From Pseudomonas beijingensis (GTDB taxonomy: Bacteria; Pseudomonadota; Gammaproteobacteria; Pseudomonadales; Pseudomonadaceae), in NCBI RefSeq assembly GCF_030687295.1, contig NZ_CP117425.1, positions 5,956,001 to 6,020,000 of the forward strand: a stretch of DNA of 64,000 nt, given 5' to 3'. The translations under genes were made by a program, and so were the position numbers. The notes below the pieces were generated by a model. It was not told the DNA's origin and ran no database searches. It saw only the letters and a program-made list of their open reading frames with translations. Positions 29,132-38,897 of the stretch are shown piece after piece; the first letter of the stretch is position 1; each line of letters opens with the position of its first letter.

Positions 29132-29947
29132 ATGAGCTCTCGTCGTAACCTCAGGCCCATGCCCGCCATTGTCCAGTTGCTAACCGCCCTTCTTCTCTTG
29201 TGCCTGAGCGTGACCGCCCAGGCCGAGAAGTTGCGCATTGTCACCGAACCCTGGGCACCTTATGTCTACGAAGAGAACGGCAAAATGCTCGGCCTGGACT
29301 ACGAAACCACGGCCATTGTGTTCAAGCGCCTGGGCATCGACGTGGAATGGCAGTTCCTGCCCTGGAAGCGTTGCCTGGCGATGCTGGAACAGGGCTTGGC
29401 GGACGGTGCGCTGGACATTTTCCACAGCGATGAGCGCGATGCCCTGTTGCTTTACCCCAGCGAACCGCTGTCGGACGTGGAATTCGTGATGTTCTACGCC
29501 AACGCCCGCCCCCATCCTTTTCGCACGCTCGACGACCTGGGCGGCCTGACCGTCGGCACCTCGCCCGGTTACCTGTACAGCCAGGCCTTCAGTGAATCGA
29601 CCCTGTTCAAACGGGAAACGGCGCCCACCCACGAAGCCAATTTCGGTAAGTTGCAACTGGGTCGGATCGACCTGCTCATCACCGACCGCAGGGTCGGCCG
29701 GCATGTGCTCGAACATATGCAGTTGGGCGACCAGATTACCGAAAACCCGACGGTGATAAGCCGTCAAAGCCAATACCTGGCGGTGCGGCGCAATGCCGGG
29801 ATGGATTTGCTGGTGCAACGCTTCAGTGCCGAACTCAAGCGTTTCAAGCGCGAACCGGCCTATGCAGAACTGAGCGCCCGCTACGGCGCAGGTCCGATGA
29901 CCAAGGCCTCCTCGCCCAGCCGGGCCAGCGCTGAAATAAACCGTTGA
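29132..29947 (+). CDS. Periplasmic substrate-binding protein (SBP family 3)
   Basis: About 271 residues from ATG 29132; ATG 29159 is another possible start. The signal peptide runs through LLTALLLLCLSVTAQAEK. The core LRIVTEPWAPYVYEENGKML, GLDYETTAIVFKRLGI and LTVGTSPGYLYS shows the amino-acid-binding SBP3 fold. No ABC permease or ATPase gene lies next to it, so it may serve as an orphan binding protein or as a sensor, as is common in Pseudomonas. The ligand is unknown. The next gene, rhlE, seems unrelated. Confidence 0.88.
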   Translation: MSSRRNLRPMPAIVQLLTALLLLCLSVTAQAEKLRIVTEPWAPYVYEENGKMLGLDYETTAIVFKRLGIDVEWQFLPWKRCLAMLEQGLADGALDIFHSDERDALLLYPSEPLSDVEFVMFYANARPHPFRTLDDLGGLTVGTSPGYLYSQAFSESTLFKRETAPTHEANFGKLQLGRIDLLITDRRVGRHVLEHMQLGDQITENPTVISRQSQYLAVRRNAGMDLLVQRFSAELKRFKREPAYAELSARYGAGPMTKASSPSRASAEINR

Positions 29948-30200
29948 GCAGCAGGAAAGCGGCGCGGGGCGTTTGCTCTGTTATACTCCGGCCTTCCCGC
30001 CAGGCTCACGCCCGGACGCCCGGTCTTGCAAAAGGCATCCCGACACCGCTACAGCGCAGCCTACAGCCCGCGCGAGCCTTGTCCGGACCCGCCCTCGAGG
30101 CCCGGCAGGACCGGACGGGATGACGTCTTTTGGTTGAGCGTCATTCGCGCCCGGCAAGACTATCCCATTGGGCCAGGCCCTCACTAAAACAGGATTACTC

Positions 30201-32069
30201 ATGTCCTTTGCTTCCCTCGGTCTCTCCGAGGCTTTAGTCGGCGCCATCGAAGCCGCCGGCTATACCCAGCCTACCCCGGTGCAACAGCGGGCCATTCCCG
30301 CCGTGTTGCAAGGTCGCGACCTGATGGTCGCGGCGCAGACAGGTACTGGTAAAACCGGCGGTTTCGCCCTTCCGATTCTGGAGCGGTTGTTTCCCAACGG
30401 TCACCCAGACAAATCCCAGCGTCATGGCCCGCGCCAACCGCGCGTACTGGTCCTGACCCCTACCCGCGAACTGGCGGCCCAGGTACACGAGAGCTTCAAG
30501 GTCTACGCTCGCGACCTGAAGTTCGTCAGCGCCTGCATTTTTGGCGGCGTCGGCATGAACCCCCAGGTCCAGGCCATGTCCCGTGGCGTCGATGTACTGG
30601 TGGCCTGCCCCGGTCGCTTGCTTGACCTGGCCGGCCAGGGCAGCGTCGACTTGTCCCACGTTGAAATCCTCGTGCTGGACGAAGCCGACCGCATGCTCGA
30701 CATGGGCTTCGTCCATGACGTGAAGAAAGTTCTCGCCCGCCTGCCCGCCAAGCGCCAGAACCTGCTGTTTTCGGCGACGTTCTCCAAGGACATCACCGAC
30801 CTGGCCGGCAAGCTGCTGCACAACCCGGAGCGCATCGAAGTCACGCCGCCGAACACCACGGTCGAGCGTATCGAACAGCGTGTGTTCCGCCTGGCGGCCA
30901 GCCACAAGCGTGCCTTGCTGGCGCACCTGATCACCGCTGGCGCCTGGGAACAGGTCCTGGTGTTCACCCGTACCAAGCACGGCGCCAATCGCCTGGCCGA
31001 GTACTTGGACAAGCATGGCCTGCCAGCCGTGGCGATCCACGGCAACAAGAGCCAGAACGCCCGTACCAAGGCCCTGGCCGATTTCAAGGCCGGCGAAGTG
31101 CGCATCCTCGTGGCCACCGACATCGCCGCCCGTGGCCTGGACATCGACCAGTTGCCCCACGTGGTCAACTTCGAGTTGCCGAACGTTGATGAAGATTACG
31201 TTCACCGTATCGGCCGTACCGGCCGGGCCGGTCGTTCGGGCGAAGCGATCTCGCTGGTCGCGCCGGACGAAGAAAAGCTGCTCAAAAGCATCGAGCGCAT
31301 GACCAAGCAGAAAATTGCCGACGGCGACCTGATGGGCTTCGATGCCAGCACCATCGAGGCCGAGAAGCCTGAAGTACGCGAACGTCCGGATGTGCGCAAT
31401 CCGCGCAATGCCCGTGGCCCACGCGGTGACGGCCCGAACGGCGGTGGTGGTGGCGGCGGTCGCAAAGACAAAGGCAAGGACAAGGGCAAGGAAAAATCGG
31501 CCAGCAACAGCAATGGCCGCGGCGAACGCCCTGCCCGCGAGCAGAAGCCCCGCGAAGGCACCCCGGCCCGTGAGCAGCAGCGCCCGGCCCCGCGCGCCGC
31601 AGCCGATCGTGCTCCAGACGAGTTCCTGGACGACGACGTAGACAACTTCGGTAACCGCGTCGACTACGTGCCGCAGCAGAAACCGGCCCAGGGCCGCGGT
31701 CGTCGCCCAGGTGCCCCGGCACAGGGCGCCGGTGCAGGCGCTCCGCGCAGTGGCCAGCCACAAGGCCGCCAGAACGGTCCGCGCAACAGCAACGGCTCGT
31801 CCACCGGCACCCCGCCGGCCAAGCGCAGCGGCCCACGCAACGGCGCCCCGCGTGACGGCCAGGCCCGTCGCGACGACACCCGCCCGCGCCGTCCGGCCCG
31901 TGACGACCAGCCTCGCCAGGAACCCGCCGTGCAGAACCCGCGCAGCAACCAGCCGAAGATCATGCACAAGGAATCGAAAGCCGATCGCTTCCCGACGCCT
32001 GAGCAGCTGGATCAACTGCCAAGCCGCCCACGGGGCGAAAAACCGGCATTGCTGACGCGCAATCGCTGA
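30201..32069 (+). CDS. rhlE: DEAD-box RNA helicase RhlE with long basic tail
   Basis: 622 residues from ATG 30201 ([20 protein letters not shown]). Helicase motifs in order: Q motif [10 protein letters not shown], motif [23 protein letters not shown] in [16 protein letters not shown] in FSATFSKD, and [11 protein letters not shown]. The helicase core ends near residue 380. The last 240 residues form a low-complexity region rich in Gly, Arg, Lys, Pro and Asn ([20 protein letters not shown]), as in RhlE enzymes that remodel ribosomal or regulatory RNA. The tail likely gives non-specific RNA binding. Confidence 0.95.
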   Translation: MSFASLGLSEALVGAIEAAGYTQPTPVQQRAIPAVLQGRDLMVAAQTGTGKTGGFALPILERLFPNGHPDKSQRHGPRQPRVLVLTPTRELAAQVHESFKVYARDLKFVSACIFGGVGMNPQVQAMSRGVDVLVACPGRLLDLAGQGSVDLSHVEILVLDEADRMLDMGFVHDVKKVLARLPAKRQNLLFSATFSKDITDLAGKLLHNPERIEVTPPNTTVERIEQRVFRLAASHKRALLAHLITAGAWEQVLVFTRTKHGANRLAEYLDKHGLPAVAIHGNKSQNARTKALADFKAGEVRILVATDIAARGLDIDQLPHVVNFELPNVDEDYVHRIGRTGRAGRSGEAISLVAPDEEKLLKSIERMTKQKIADGDLMGFDASTIEAEKPEVRERPDVRNPRNARGPRGDGPNGGGGGGGRKDKGKDKGKEKSASNSNGRGERPAREQKPREGTPAREQQRPAPRAAADRAPDEFLDDDVDNFGNRVDYVPQQKPAQGRGRRPGAPAQGAGAGAPRSGQPQGRQNGPRNSNGSSTGTPPAKRSGPRNGAPRDGQARRDDTRPRRPARDDQPRQEPAVQNPRSNQPKIMHKESKADRFPTPEQLDQLPSRPRGEKPALLTRNR

Positions 32070-32084
32070 GTTTTTCCAAGCCGT

Positions 32085-32123
32085 AAAAAAAGCCCCAGGT
32101 CTCGCGACCTGGGGCATTTTTTT
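32085..32123 (+). terminator. Terminator after rhlE
   Basis: GCCCCAGGTC pairs with GACCTGGGGC around a CGC-containing loop, with A run before and seven T after. Confidence 0.93.
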
Positions 32124-32140
32124 GGTCCTACACAATTCCA

Positions 32141-32231
32141 AATGTGGGAGCGGGCTTGCTCGCGAATGCGTTCTATCAGGCAATATTTTATCGACTGACC
32201 CACCGCATTCGCGAGCAAGCCCGCTCCCACA
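32141..32231. repeat. REP pair (inverted)
   Basis: GTGGGAGCGGGCTTGCTCGC and its inverse, with a spacer of about 40 bp. It lies between the two terminators of rhlE and yceI. Confidence 0.9.
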
Positions 32232-32269
32232 GAAGTCCTGCGCTGTTTATTCGATTTTCATGTGGCAAT

Positions 32270-32306
32270 AAAAAACGCCCCTGATCGCAAGACCAGGGGC
32301 GCTTTT
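32270..32306 (-). terminator. Terminator after yceI
   Basis: On the minus strand GCGCCCCTGGTC pairs with GATCAGGGGCG and a T run follows. It lies 16 bases past the stop codon. Confidence 0.9.
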
Positions 32307-32321
32307 TGTCAGGCGCGAAGG

Positions 32322-32918
32322 TTACTTCGCTTTGACACCTTCAAACGAGACGTACAGTTCGACCGCATCGGAGGTTGGACCCAGGTCTTTCTGCTTGCCG
32401 AAGTCCGAACGCTTGATGCTGGTGGTGCCTTCGAAGCCCGCACGGTAGCCGCCCCATGGATCCTTGCCTTCACCCAGGAAGGTGGCCTTGACCACAACCG
32501 GCTTGGTCACGCCCAGCAGGGTCAGGTCACCGGTCACATCGGCGGTTTCCTTGCCATCGGCGTTTTTGCCGGTGGATTTGACGCTGGTGGAAACGAAGGT
32601 GGCCTTGCCGAATTTGCTGGCGTTCAGGAAATCAGCGCTGGCGATGTGCTTGTCGCGCTCGGCGTGATTGGTGAACACACTGGCGGTATTCACGTTGAAC
32701 TCGATCTTGCTGGCTTCAGGCTTGGCGGCGTCGAAGCTGAACTTGCCGTCGATGTCCTTGAAGGTACCGGTGATGTAGCTATAGCCCAGGTGGCTGATCT
32801 TGAAGTCGACGAAGGCGTGCTGGCCTTCCTTGTCGACGACGTAGTCGGCAGCCATGGCCTGACCGGCCGACAGCAGGGCAGAACCAATTGCCAGGGCGGC
32901 GAGCGTCTTTTTCAACAT
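32322..32918 (-). CDS. yceI: YceI-family periplasmic lipid-binding-like protein
   Basis: 198 residues from ATG 32918 ([20 protein letters not shown]). Signal peptide cleaved near AMA-ADYVVD. The beta-barrel sequence with [40 protein letters not shown] and the ending [10 protein letters not shown] is typical of YceI, a lipocalin-like fold that binds isoprenoid or acidic lipids. It is downstream of a cytochrome b561 gene with only 32 bases between, which is the conserved pairing. Confidence 0.94.
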   Translation of the reverse strand: MLKKTLAALAIGSALLSAGQAMAADYVVDKEGQHAFVDFKISHLGYSYITGTFKDIDGKFSFDAAKPEASKIEFNVNTASVFTNHAERDKHIASADFLNASKFGKATFVSTSVKSTGKNADGKETADVTGDLTLLGVTKPVVVKATFLGEGKDPWGGYRAGFEGTTSIKRSDFGKQKDLGPTSDAVELYVSFEGVKAK

Positions 32919-32950
32919 GCTTTCTATTCCTTTGGAGTCGAGGTTGAACA

Positions 32951-33502
32951 TCAGGCTTGGCGCCCCAGCATTCGCTTGAGGGTCGCGTCACGGTCGATAA
33001 AGTGGTGTTTCAATGCTGCCAACGCATGAAGGCCGGAAAAAATCACCAGCGCCCATGCCAGGTAGAAGTGAATCTCACCGGCGACGTCTGCCTGATCGGG
33101 CAGTCCGGACACCAGCGCGGGTACTTCAAACAGGCCAAACACCGGAATCCCGACACCGTCTGCGGTGGAAATCAGGTAACCGGCAATCATCACGGCGAAC
33201 AACCCGAGATACAGTGCGCTATGGCCAAGCTTGGCGCCGACGCGGGTCAGGCGGCCATAGGTTGGCAGGGTCGGTGGTGGCGGGCTGACAAACCGCCAGA
33301 TCACCCGCAGCAACATGACCGCCAGCAGCACCAGGCCAATGCTCTTGTGCAGGTCCGGCGCATCTTTGCGCCAGGTGCTGTAGTAATCCAGGCCGACCAT
33401 CCACAGGCCCAGGGCGAACAGCCCGTACACCACCAGCGCAACGCCCCAGTGCACAGCGATACTGACCCAGCCATAGCGAGAAGAAGAGTTGCGAAGCTGC
33501 AT
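32951..33502 (-). CDS. Cytochrome b561
   Basis: 183 residues from ATG 33502. Four membrane helices with haem-ligand His in [14 protein letters not shown] and [15 protein letters not shown], and further His at [20 protein letters not shown]. The family is a dihaem quinol-linked cytochrome of the inner membrane. It is the first gene of the pair with yceI. An inverted repeat at 33549-33584 lies in its promoter region. Confidence 0.93.
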   Translation of the reverse strand: MQLRNSSSRYGWVSIAVHWGVALVVYGLFALGLWMVGLDYYSTWRKDAPDLHKSIGLVLLAVMLLRVIWRFVSPPPPTLPTYGRLTRVGAKLGHSALYLGLFAVMIAGYLISTADGVGIPVFGLFEVPALVSGLPDQADVAGEIHFYLAWALVIFSGLHALAALKHHFIDRDATLKRMLGRQA

Positions 33503-33548
33503 TGCTCATATCCTGTAAAAACTGCGATCAAGACTAGCGAGTTATCTA

Positions 33549-33584
33549 TCGATTTAAAGCGGAAAATTTCGCTTTGAAATATCG
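33549..33584. promoter_or_regulatory. Imperfect inverted repeat upstream of cytochrome b561
   Basis: ATCGATTTAAAGCG and CGCTTTGAAATATCGA face each other around GAAAATTT, about 47 bases before the cytochrome start. It looks like a protein operator in a promoter region, but no known consensus is recognised. Confidence 0.4.
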
Positions 33585-33663
33585 AGAAATACGATCTTGA
33601 GTCTGGAGGGGGTGGGTTAAGGAAAGATTAAAGCCAATACAATGCGTGATATCAGGACGGGCC

Positions 33664-33732
33664 TCATCGCGAGCAAGCTCGCTCCCACACTGGCCGAGCG
33701 CAATCCCTGTGGGAGCGAGCTTGCCCGCGATA
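33664..33732. repeat. REP pair (inverted)
   Basis: CGCGAGCAAGCTCGCTCCCA and GTGGGAGCGAGCTTGCCCGC, between cytochrome b561 and the amine oxidase. Confidence 0.9.
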
Positions 33733-33743
33733 GTGGCTCAAGC

Positions 33744-33777
33744 AAAAAAAAGCGCGGCTGACATGCCGCGCTTTTTT
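33744..33777 (-). terminator. Terminator after the amine oxidase gene
   Basis: GCGCGGC and GCCGCGC form the stem, with A run on the left and T run on the right, so it could act in both directions. It lies 13 bases past the amine oxidase stop. Confidence 0.88.
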
Positions 33778-33790
33778 CTGTCACCGAGCC

Positions 33791-35548
33791 TTACTGAGCC
33801 TTGGTCTCAGTCGCTGTCGGCGTTGTCGCTGCCGGCTTGGCCGCCGGTTTCTTCGCCGGCGTAGCTTTCTTCACCGGCGCTTTTTTAGCCGGGGCCTTGG
33901 CGGCTGGTTTTTTCGGCGCTGGTTTGGTCGCGGCTTTCTTGGCCGGCTCAACCTTCGCCGGGGCTGGCGCGGGAGGCTCCACCGGGGCCGGCGCTGGGGC
34001 GGGGGCCGGCACGGGAGCAGGTGCTACCGGCTCTGGCGCCTTCACCGGCTCCGGCTTCTTGTCGTCATCCGAACCGCCAAACAGGTTGCTGAAGAAGTTG
34101 CCCTTCTTCGCGGCCACCGCACCGGCCGCTGCCGCTGTGGCCGCCGGAGCCACCTTGGCCGGTTCAAACGACTTGCCGGCCGCCAGGTCTTCAACCTGGC
34201 TGGCTGCCCGCTGGCCGCTGCGCAACGCACCTTCCAGAGTGCCCGGATACAAGGTGTCGGTGTGCTCGCCGGCAAAGGCTACGCGTTGCAATGGCTTTTC
34301 CCACAGGCGCCAGTACTTGCTGATCTGGCCCGGGCCAAAGGCCAGGTACGCGCCGCCCATGGATGGGTCGGTACTGTAGCGGCGGATCTCATAGCCGGTG
34401 AACGCGCCACGGGCCTGTGGATAAAACGCGTGCAGGCGGATCAGCACCTGATCGACCATCTGCTTGTCGCCGAAGGCTTGCATCACCCGGGCGTTGTCGC
34501 CGGACAGGTTGATGACCACGTTGGCGCCGCCCTTCATGGCCGGCTCGATCCACATCATGCCCAGGCCGGTGTTGCTGTAGATCTCGCCCGACATGCGCGC
34601 CTTGCTGTCCCAGACCGGGGTCTTGAACTTGAGCATGATCTGGTCGCGCCAGCCGTAGTTGGTACCCTTGATCGCGCCTTGATGCTGGGCATCCAGGGCT
34701 GGGGTCAGCTGGATCTTGTTCAGCGCCCGCAACGGCACCGCCAGCACCACATAGTCAGCCTGGTAGCCAACGCTGCCGACCTTCACGGTCACGCCGTCCT
34801 TGTCCTGGGAGATGGCCGACACCGGCGAGTTGGTCTTGATGGTCTTCAGTTGTTTGACGAACGCCTGGGCCAGCACCGGACTGCCGCCGAGCAGGCGCGA
34901 GGCCCGCAGGTCGCGGTCGGACACGCCGCGATAAACGCGGTTCTGCTGGGCGAAATACAGCAGCGACAGGCGCGAAGGTTCGTCATAACGGGTACGGATT
35001 TCCTGGTTCACCAACTGACGCGCCGTGGCCGGCAGTTGCAGGCGATCGAGCCAGTTGGACACGGTGATCTGGTCCAACGCGTGCAACGTGTTGTTGGCCG
35101 CCGGGTTTTGCGGGTCTTCGATGGAGCGCGCCAGATCATCCAGGGTGGTTTCGTAGCGCTTGAGGGCTTCGGCGGTGGCCGGCTGCTTGGTCGCCAGGTC
35201 GGCGGCGGTAAAGTAGGTGCCGTCGATCAGGTAGCTGGGGGTGCGCACGAATTCCGGAGCCGGCGTGGTGCTCAGCTTGAAGGTGGAGACGTACTTGTTC
35301 AGCACCGGCTGAGTCTTCTCGTTGCCGATCCATTCGCTGGTGGCCATGCCCGAGCGACCGCCCAGGCTCGGCTTGGCTTCCAGCAGCGTCACGGCCCAGC
35401 CTTTGTTCTGCAACTCATAGGCCGCGGTGAGCCCCGCCAGGCCGCCGCCGATGACGATGGCCGTCGGTTGTTTGTCCTTGGCCAGCGCCGAAACGCTGAA
35501 CAGCCCTATCATTACCAGCGCACAGGCGCGCAGCCAACCAGCAGACAT
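33791..35548 (-). CDS. Exported FAD-dependent amine oxidase with Lys/Ala/Pro-rich tail
   Basis: 585 residues from ATG 35548. The signal peptide MSAGWLRACALVMIGLFSVS-ALA precedes the FAD-binding motif IVIGGGLAGLTAAYELQNKG and EAKPSLGGRSG. The catalytic domain ends with VAFAGEHTDTLYPGTLEGAL, typical of flavin amine oxidases (MAO type). The final 140 residues or so are unusual: a Pro/Ala linker (PAPAPAPAPVEPPAPAP) then a highly basic KKAATKPAPKKPAAKAPAKK repeat. This resembles histone-H1-like tails and could bind polyanions such as DNA, lipopolysaccharide or alginate outside the membrane. Substrate amine is not known. Confidence 0.9.
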   Translation of the reverse strand: MSAGWLRACALVMIGLFSVSALAKDKQPTAIVIGGGLAGLTAAYELQNKGWAVTLLEAKPSLGGRSGMATSEWIGNEKTQPVLNKYVSTFKLSTTPAPEFVRTPSYLIDGTYFTAADLATKQPATAEALKRYETTLDDLARSIEDPQNPAANNTLHALDQITVSNWLDRLQLPATARQLVNQEIRTRYDEPSRLSLLYFAQQNRVYRGVSDRDLRASRLLGGSPVLAQAFVKQLKTIKTNSPVSAISQDKDGVTVKVGSVGYQADYVVLAVPLRALNKIQLTPALDAQHQGAIKGTNYGWRDQIMLKFKTPVWDSKARMSGEIYSNTGLGMMWIEPAMKGGANVVINLSGDNARVMQAFGDKQMVDQVLIRLHAFYPQARGAFTGYEIRRYSTDPSMGGAYLAFGPGQISKYWRLWEKPLQRVAFAGEHTDTLYPGTLEGALRSGQRAASQVEDLAAGKSFEPAKVAPAATAAAAGAVAAKKGNFFSNLFGGSDDDKKPEPVKAPEPVAPAPVPAPAPAPAPVEPPAPAPAKVEPAKKAATKPAPKKPAAKAPAKKAPVKKATPAKKPAAKPAATTPTATETKAQ

Positions 35549-35794
35549 TCAACGAACTCCGGATTAAACGTAGGAAATTTCAGCTTTCGAGCCAGGCGGC
35601 TCGCGGTTTTTCGAGCAAGTATGCTCAGGGAACGGCGAAGAATACGACAGCCATCATAACGCCGCCAGCGACGTCTATCGCCTCACTCAAAGTAGCGCCA
35701 ATGACACAATGGGTTGTCCCCAGGGCCGCCATTGCATAGGCTTGCGCGATTGTTTTGCCCGCGCCCGCCGCGAGCCGCCTCGAGGAGACTGTAA

Positions 35795-37201
35795 ATGGGC
35801 CTGAATAACCAGTGGATGCAACGCGACCTCGCGGTGCTGTGGCATCCCTGCACCCAGATGAAAGACCACGAACAGCTACCGCTGATCCCCATCAAGCGCG
35901 GTGAAGGCGTGTGGCTGGAAGATTTCGAAGGCAAGCGCTACCTCGATGCCGTCAGTTCCTGGTGGGTCAATGTGTTCGGCCACGCCAATCCGCGCATCAA
36001 CCAGCGCATCAAGGACCAGGTCGATCAATTGGAGCATGTGATTCTCGCCGGCTTCAGCCATCAACCGGTGATCGAACTGTCCGAGCGCCTGGTGAAGATG
36101 ACGCCCGAGGGCCTGACTCGATGCTTCTACGCCGATAACGGCTCGTCCTGCATCGAAGTGGCGATGAAGATGAGCTTCCATTACTGGATCAATCGCGGCC
36201 GGCCGGACAAGAAGCGCTTCGTCACCCTGAGCAACAGTTACCACGGCGAAACCATCGCAGCGATGTCGGTGGGCGATGTGCCGTTGTTCACTGAAACCTA
36301 CAAGGCGCTGTTGCTGGACACGATCAAGGTGCCGAGCCCCGACTGCTACCACCGCCCCGAAGGCATGGGCTGGGAAGAACATTCGCGCAATATGTTCGCC
36401 GCTATGGAGCAGACCCTCGCCGAGCACCACGACACAGTGGCGGCGGTGATCGTCGAGCCGCTGATCCAGGGCGCTGGCGGCATGCGCATGTACCACCCGG
36501 TGTACCTGAAATTATTGCGCGAAGCCTGCGACCGCTATGGCGTGCACCTGATCCACGATGAAATTGCCGTTGGCTTCGGCCGCACCGGGACAATGTTCGC
36601 CTGTGAGCAGGCCGGCATCACCCCGGACTTTCTCTGCCTGTCCAAGGCCCTGACCGGCGGCTACCTGCCGCTGGCGGCGTGCGTGACCACCGACGAGGTC
36701 TACAGCGCGTTCTACGACGACTACCCGACCCTGCGCGCCTTCCTGCATTCCCACAGCTACACCGGCAACCCGCTGGCCTGCGCGGCGGCCCTGGCGACGC
36801 TGGATATCTTCGAAGAAGACAACGTCATCGACAGCAACCTGGCCTTGGCCCAGCGCATGGCGAGCGCCACCGCGCACCTGGCCGATCACCCGAACGTCGC
36901 CGAAGTGCGCCAGACCGGCATGGTGCTGGCCATTGAAATGGTCAAGGACAAGGCCAGCAAAACCGCGTACCCGTGGCAGGAACGGCGTGGCCTGGCGGTA
37001 TTCCAGCATGCCCTGGAGCGCGGTGCATTGTTGCGGCCGCTGGGCAGCGTGGTGTATTTCCTGCCGCCGTATGTCATCACCCCTGAGCAGATCGATTTCC
37101 TCGCAGAAGTGGCCAGCGAAGGCATCGACATCGCCACTCGGGACAAGGTCAGCGTGTCGGTGCCGAAGGACTTTCACCCGGGCTATCGCGACCCGGGCTG
37201 A
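35795..37201 (+). CDS. bioA: Adenosylmethionine-8-amino-7-oxononanoate aminotransferase
   Basis: 468 residues from ATG 35795. PLP-aminotransferase class III features: VSSWWVNVFGHANPRINQRI, YADNGSSCIEVAMKMSFHYW, LIHDEIAVGFGRTGTMFACE (Asp), and the PLP Lys in LSKALTGGYLPLAACVTT. The SAM amino-donor type is indicated by the BioA start WHPCTQMKDHE. It makes 7,8-diaminopelargonic acid in biotin synthesis. It stands away from the other bio genes, in front of rsmE, which is its common neighbour in Pseudomonas. Confidence 0.95.
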   Translation: MGLNNQWMQRDLAVLWHPCTQMKDHEQLPLIPIKRGEGVWLEDFEGKRYLDAVSSWWVNVFGHANPRINQRIKDQVDQLEHVILAGFSHQPVIELSERLVKMTPEGLTRCFYADNGSSCIEVAMKMSFHYWINRGRPDKKRFVTLSNSYHGETIAAMSVGDVPLFTETYKALLLDTIKVPSPDCYHRPEGMGWEEHSRNMFAAMEQTLAEHHDTVAAVIVEPLIQGAGGMRMYHPVYLKLLREACDRYGVHLIHDEIAVGFGRTGTMFACEQAGITPDFLCLSKALTGGYLPLAACVTTDEVYSAFYDDYPTLRAFLHSHSYTGNPLACAAALATLDIFEEDNVIDSNLALAQRMASATAHLADHPNVAEVRQTGMVLAIEMVKDKASKTAYPWQERRGLAVFQHALERGALLRPLGSVVYFLPPYVITPEQIDFLAEVASEGIDIATRDKVSVSVPKDFHPGYRDPG

Positions 37202-37213
37202 GCCTGGGCGACC

Positions 37214-37286
37214 GCCATCGCGGGCAAGCCTTGCTCCCACAGAGAAGTGCGAGCCCACTGTGGGAGCAAGGCTTGCCCGCGATGAG
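37214..37286. repeat. REP pair (inverted), GGCTTGCCCGC variant
   Basis: CGCGGGCAAGCCTTGCTCCC and its inverse, in the bioA-rsmE gap. Confidence 0.9.
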
Positions 37287-37331
37287 GCCGCGAGCTTCAA
37301 CCACGATCATTTTTTCTTGCAGAGACTCCAC

Positions 37332-38051
37332 ATGAGACTGTCCCGCTTCTTCATCGACGCCCCCCTGGGCCTCGGCGACCATGAACTGCCTGAAGCCCAG
37401 GCCCATTACATCGGCCGGGTGCTGCGCATGGCCGAGGGCGATGCGGTGCAGGTGTTCGACGGTTCCGGCCAAGAGTTTCGCGGCACCTTGGCCGAAGTCG
37501 GCAAGAAGCGCGTGCGGGTACAACTGGACGAGCAGTTCGCCGGCCAATCTGAATCGCCGCTGCGCATTCACCTCGGCCAGGGCCTGTCCCGGGGCGAGCG
37601 CATGGATTGGGCGATCCAGAAAGCCACGGAGCTGGGGGTCAGCGAGATCACACCGATTTTCAGCGAACGCTGCGAAGTACGCCTCAAGGACGAACGCGCC
37701 GACAAACGCCTGCTGCACTGGCGCCAGGTGGCGATCAGCGCCTGCGAACAGTGCGGGCGCTCCACCGTGCCGGTGATCCACCCGCCGCTGCTGCTGGCCG
37801 ATTGGTTGAAGCAGGCCGAGGCCGAACTGAAGCTGGTGCTGCATCCGGTGGCCGAGCCGCTGGTCAGCCATGCCAGGCCGTCGACCCTGGCGTTCCTGAT
37901 CGGCCCCGAAGGTGGGTTGTCGGAGGCCGAGGTCGAGCAGGCCAAAACCGCCGGCTACCACGCCGCCCGCCTCGGCCCCCGTGTGCTGCGCACCGAAACC
38001 GCGCCGGTGGTGGCGTTGGCGGTGGCGCAGCAGTTGTGGGGGGATTTCTAG
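37332..38051 (+). CDS. rsmE: 16S rRNA m3U1498 methyltransferase
   Basis: 239 residues from ATG 37332. N-terminal PUA-like RNA-binding part (RFFIDAPLGL, EAQAHYIGRVLRM), then a SPOUT methyltransferase domain with GLSRGERMDWAIQKATELGV, FLIGPEGGLSEAEVEQAKTA and LGPRVLRTETAPVVAL forming the trefoil knot. It methylates N3 of U1498 of 16S rRNA in the 30S subunit using SAM. Confidence 0.96.
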   Translation: MRLSRFFIDAPLGLGDHELPEAQAHYIGRVLRMAEGDAVQVFDGSGQEFRGTLAEVGKKRVRVQLDEQFAGQSESPLRIHLGQGLSRGERMDWAIQKATELGVSEITPIFSERCEVRLKDERADKRLLHWRQVAISACEQCGRSTVPVIHPPLLLADWLKQAEAELKLVLHPVAEPLVSHARPSTLAFLIGPEGGLSEAEVEQAKTAGYHAARLGPRVLRTETAPVVALAVAQQLWGDF

Positions 38052-38074
38052 TTTCCTGCGCCCACTGAAGATCA

Positions 38075-38165
38075 ATGTGGGAGCGAGCTTGCTCGCGATT
38101 GCGGTTCAACATTCAGCATGGATGCAAGCTGATGCACCGCAATCGCGAGCAAGCTCGCTCCCACA
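38075..38165. repeat. REP pair (inverted)
   Basis: GTGGGAGCGAGCTTGCTCGC and its inverse separated by about 45 bp, between convergent rsmE and the TrhA-like gene. Confidence 0.92.
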
Positions 38166-38187
38166 ATGGATCAACGGTGTTCAGGCG

Positions 38188-38805
38188 TCAGAGCACATAG
38201 AACAGAATCGCCACGAAGTGCAACAGACTGCCGGCCATGACAAACAAGTGCCAGATACCATGGGCGTGGCGCAACCGGTGGTCGAGGGCGAAGAAGATAA
38301 TGCCGACGGTGTACAACACGCCGCCCGAGGCCAGCCAGGCGAACCCGGTGCTGCCCAAGGCCGCGAGCAGGGGCTTGACCGCCACCAGCACGATCCAGCC
38401 CATCACCGCATAGATCACGATCGACAGGATCCGCGCTTCGGAACGCGGCTTGATTTCCTGCAAGATACCAATCACCGCCAGTCCCCAGACGATCCCGAAC
38501 AACGTCCAGCCCCAAGGCCCGCGCAGGGTCACCAGGCAGAACGGGGTATAGCTGCCCGCGATCAACAGGTAGATCGAAAAGTGATCGACCTTCTGCATGA
38601 TTTCTTTTTTGCGCCCGCGCACGCTGTGATAGACCGTCGAAGCGCTGTACAGCGCCAACAAGGTGAACCCGTAGATCGCCACGCTGACGATCTTCCACGG
38701 ATCGCCCGCCATCCCGGCGATTACCAGCAACCACACCGCGCCGATAAACGCCGCCACCGCCCCCACCAGGTGCGTCCAGGCGTTGAGTCGTTCCCCGTGA
38801 TACAT
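38188..38805 (-). CDS. TrhA/hemolysin III family membrane protein
   Basis: 205 residues from ATG 38805 (MYHGERLNAWTHLVGAVAAF) behind GAGGTGG. Seven membrane helices with the conserved residues of the PAQR/hemolysin III family: ERLNAWTHLVGA, SASTVYHSV, KVDHFSIYLLIAGSYTP and a C-terminal HGIWHLFVMAGSLLHF with zinc-binding His. The bacterial role is membrane-energetics homeostasis rather than proven haemolysis. A longer in-frame start upstream was not used because the added sequence overlaps a REP element. Confidence 0.92.
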   Translation of the reverse strand: MYHGERLNAWTHLVGAVAAFIGAVWLLVIAGMAGDPWKIVSVAIYGFTLLALYSASTVYHSVRGRKKEIMQKVDHFSIYLLIAGSYTPFCLVTLRGPWGWTLFGIVWGLAVIGILQEIKPRSEARILSIVIYAVMGWIVLVAVKPLLAALGSTGFAWLASGGVLYTVGIIFFALDHRLRHAHGIWHLFVMAGSLLHFVAILFYVL

Positions 38806-38897
38806 CCAATACCACCTCACATTTAGAAACAGGTGCCAAGGCTCAGGCCTGGCGATTGAAAGTGCAATGGTTTGCTTTTCAAACCTGGAGACATACC

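Noticed and set aside
30234..32183. Minus-strand ORF of 649 codons opposite rhlE
   Set aside because: Mirror of the helicase and its repetitive tail. No promoter or family similarity.
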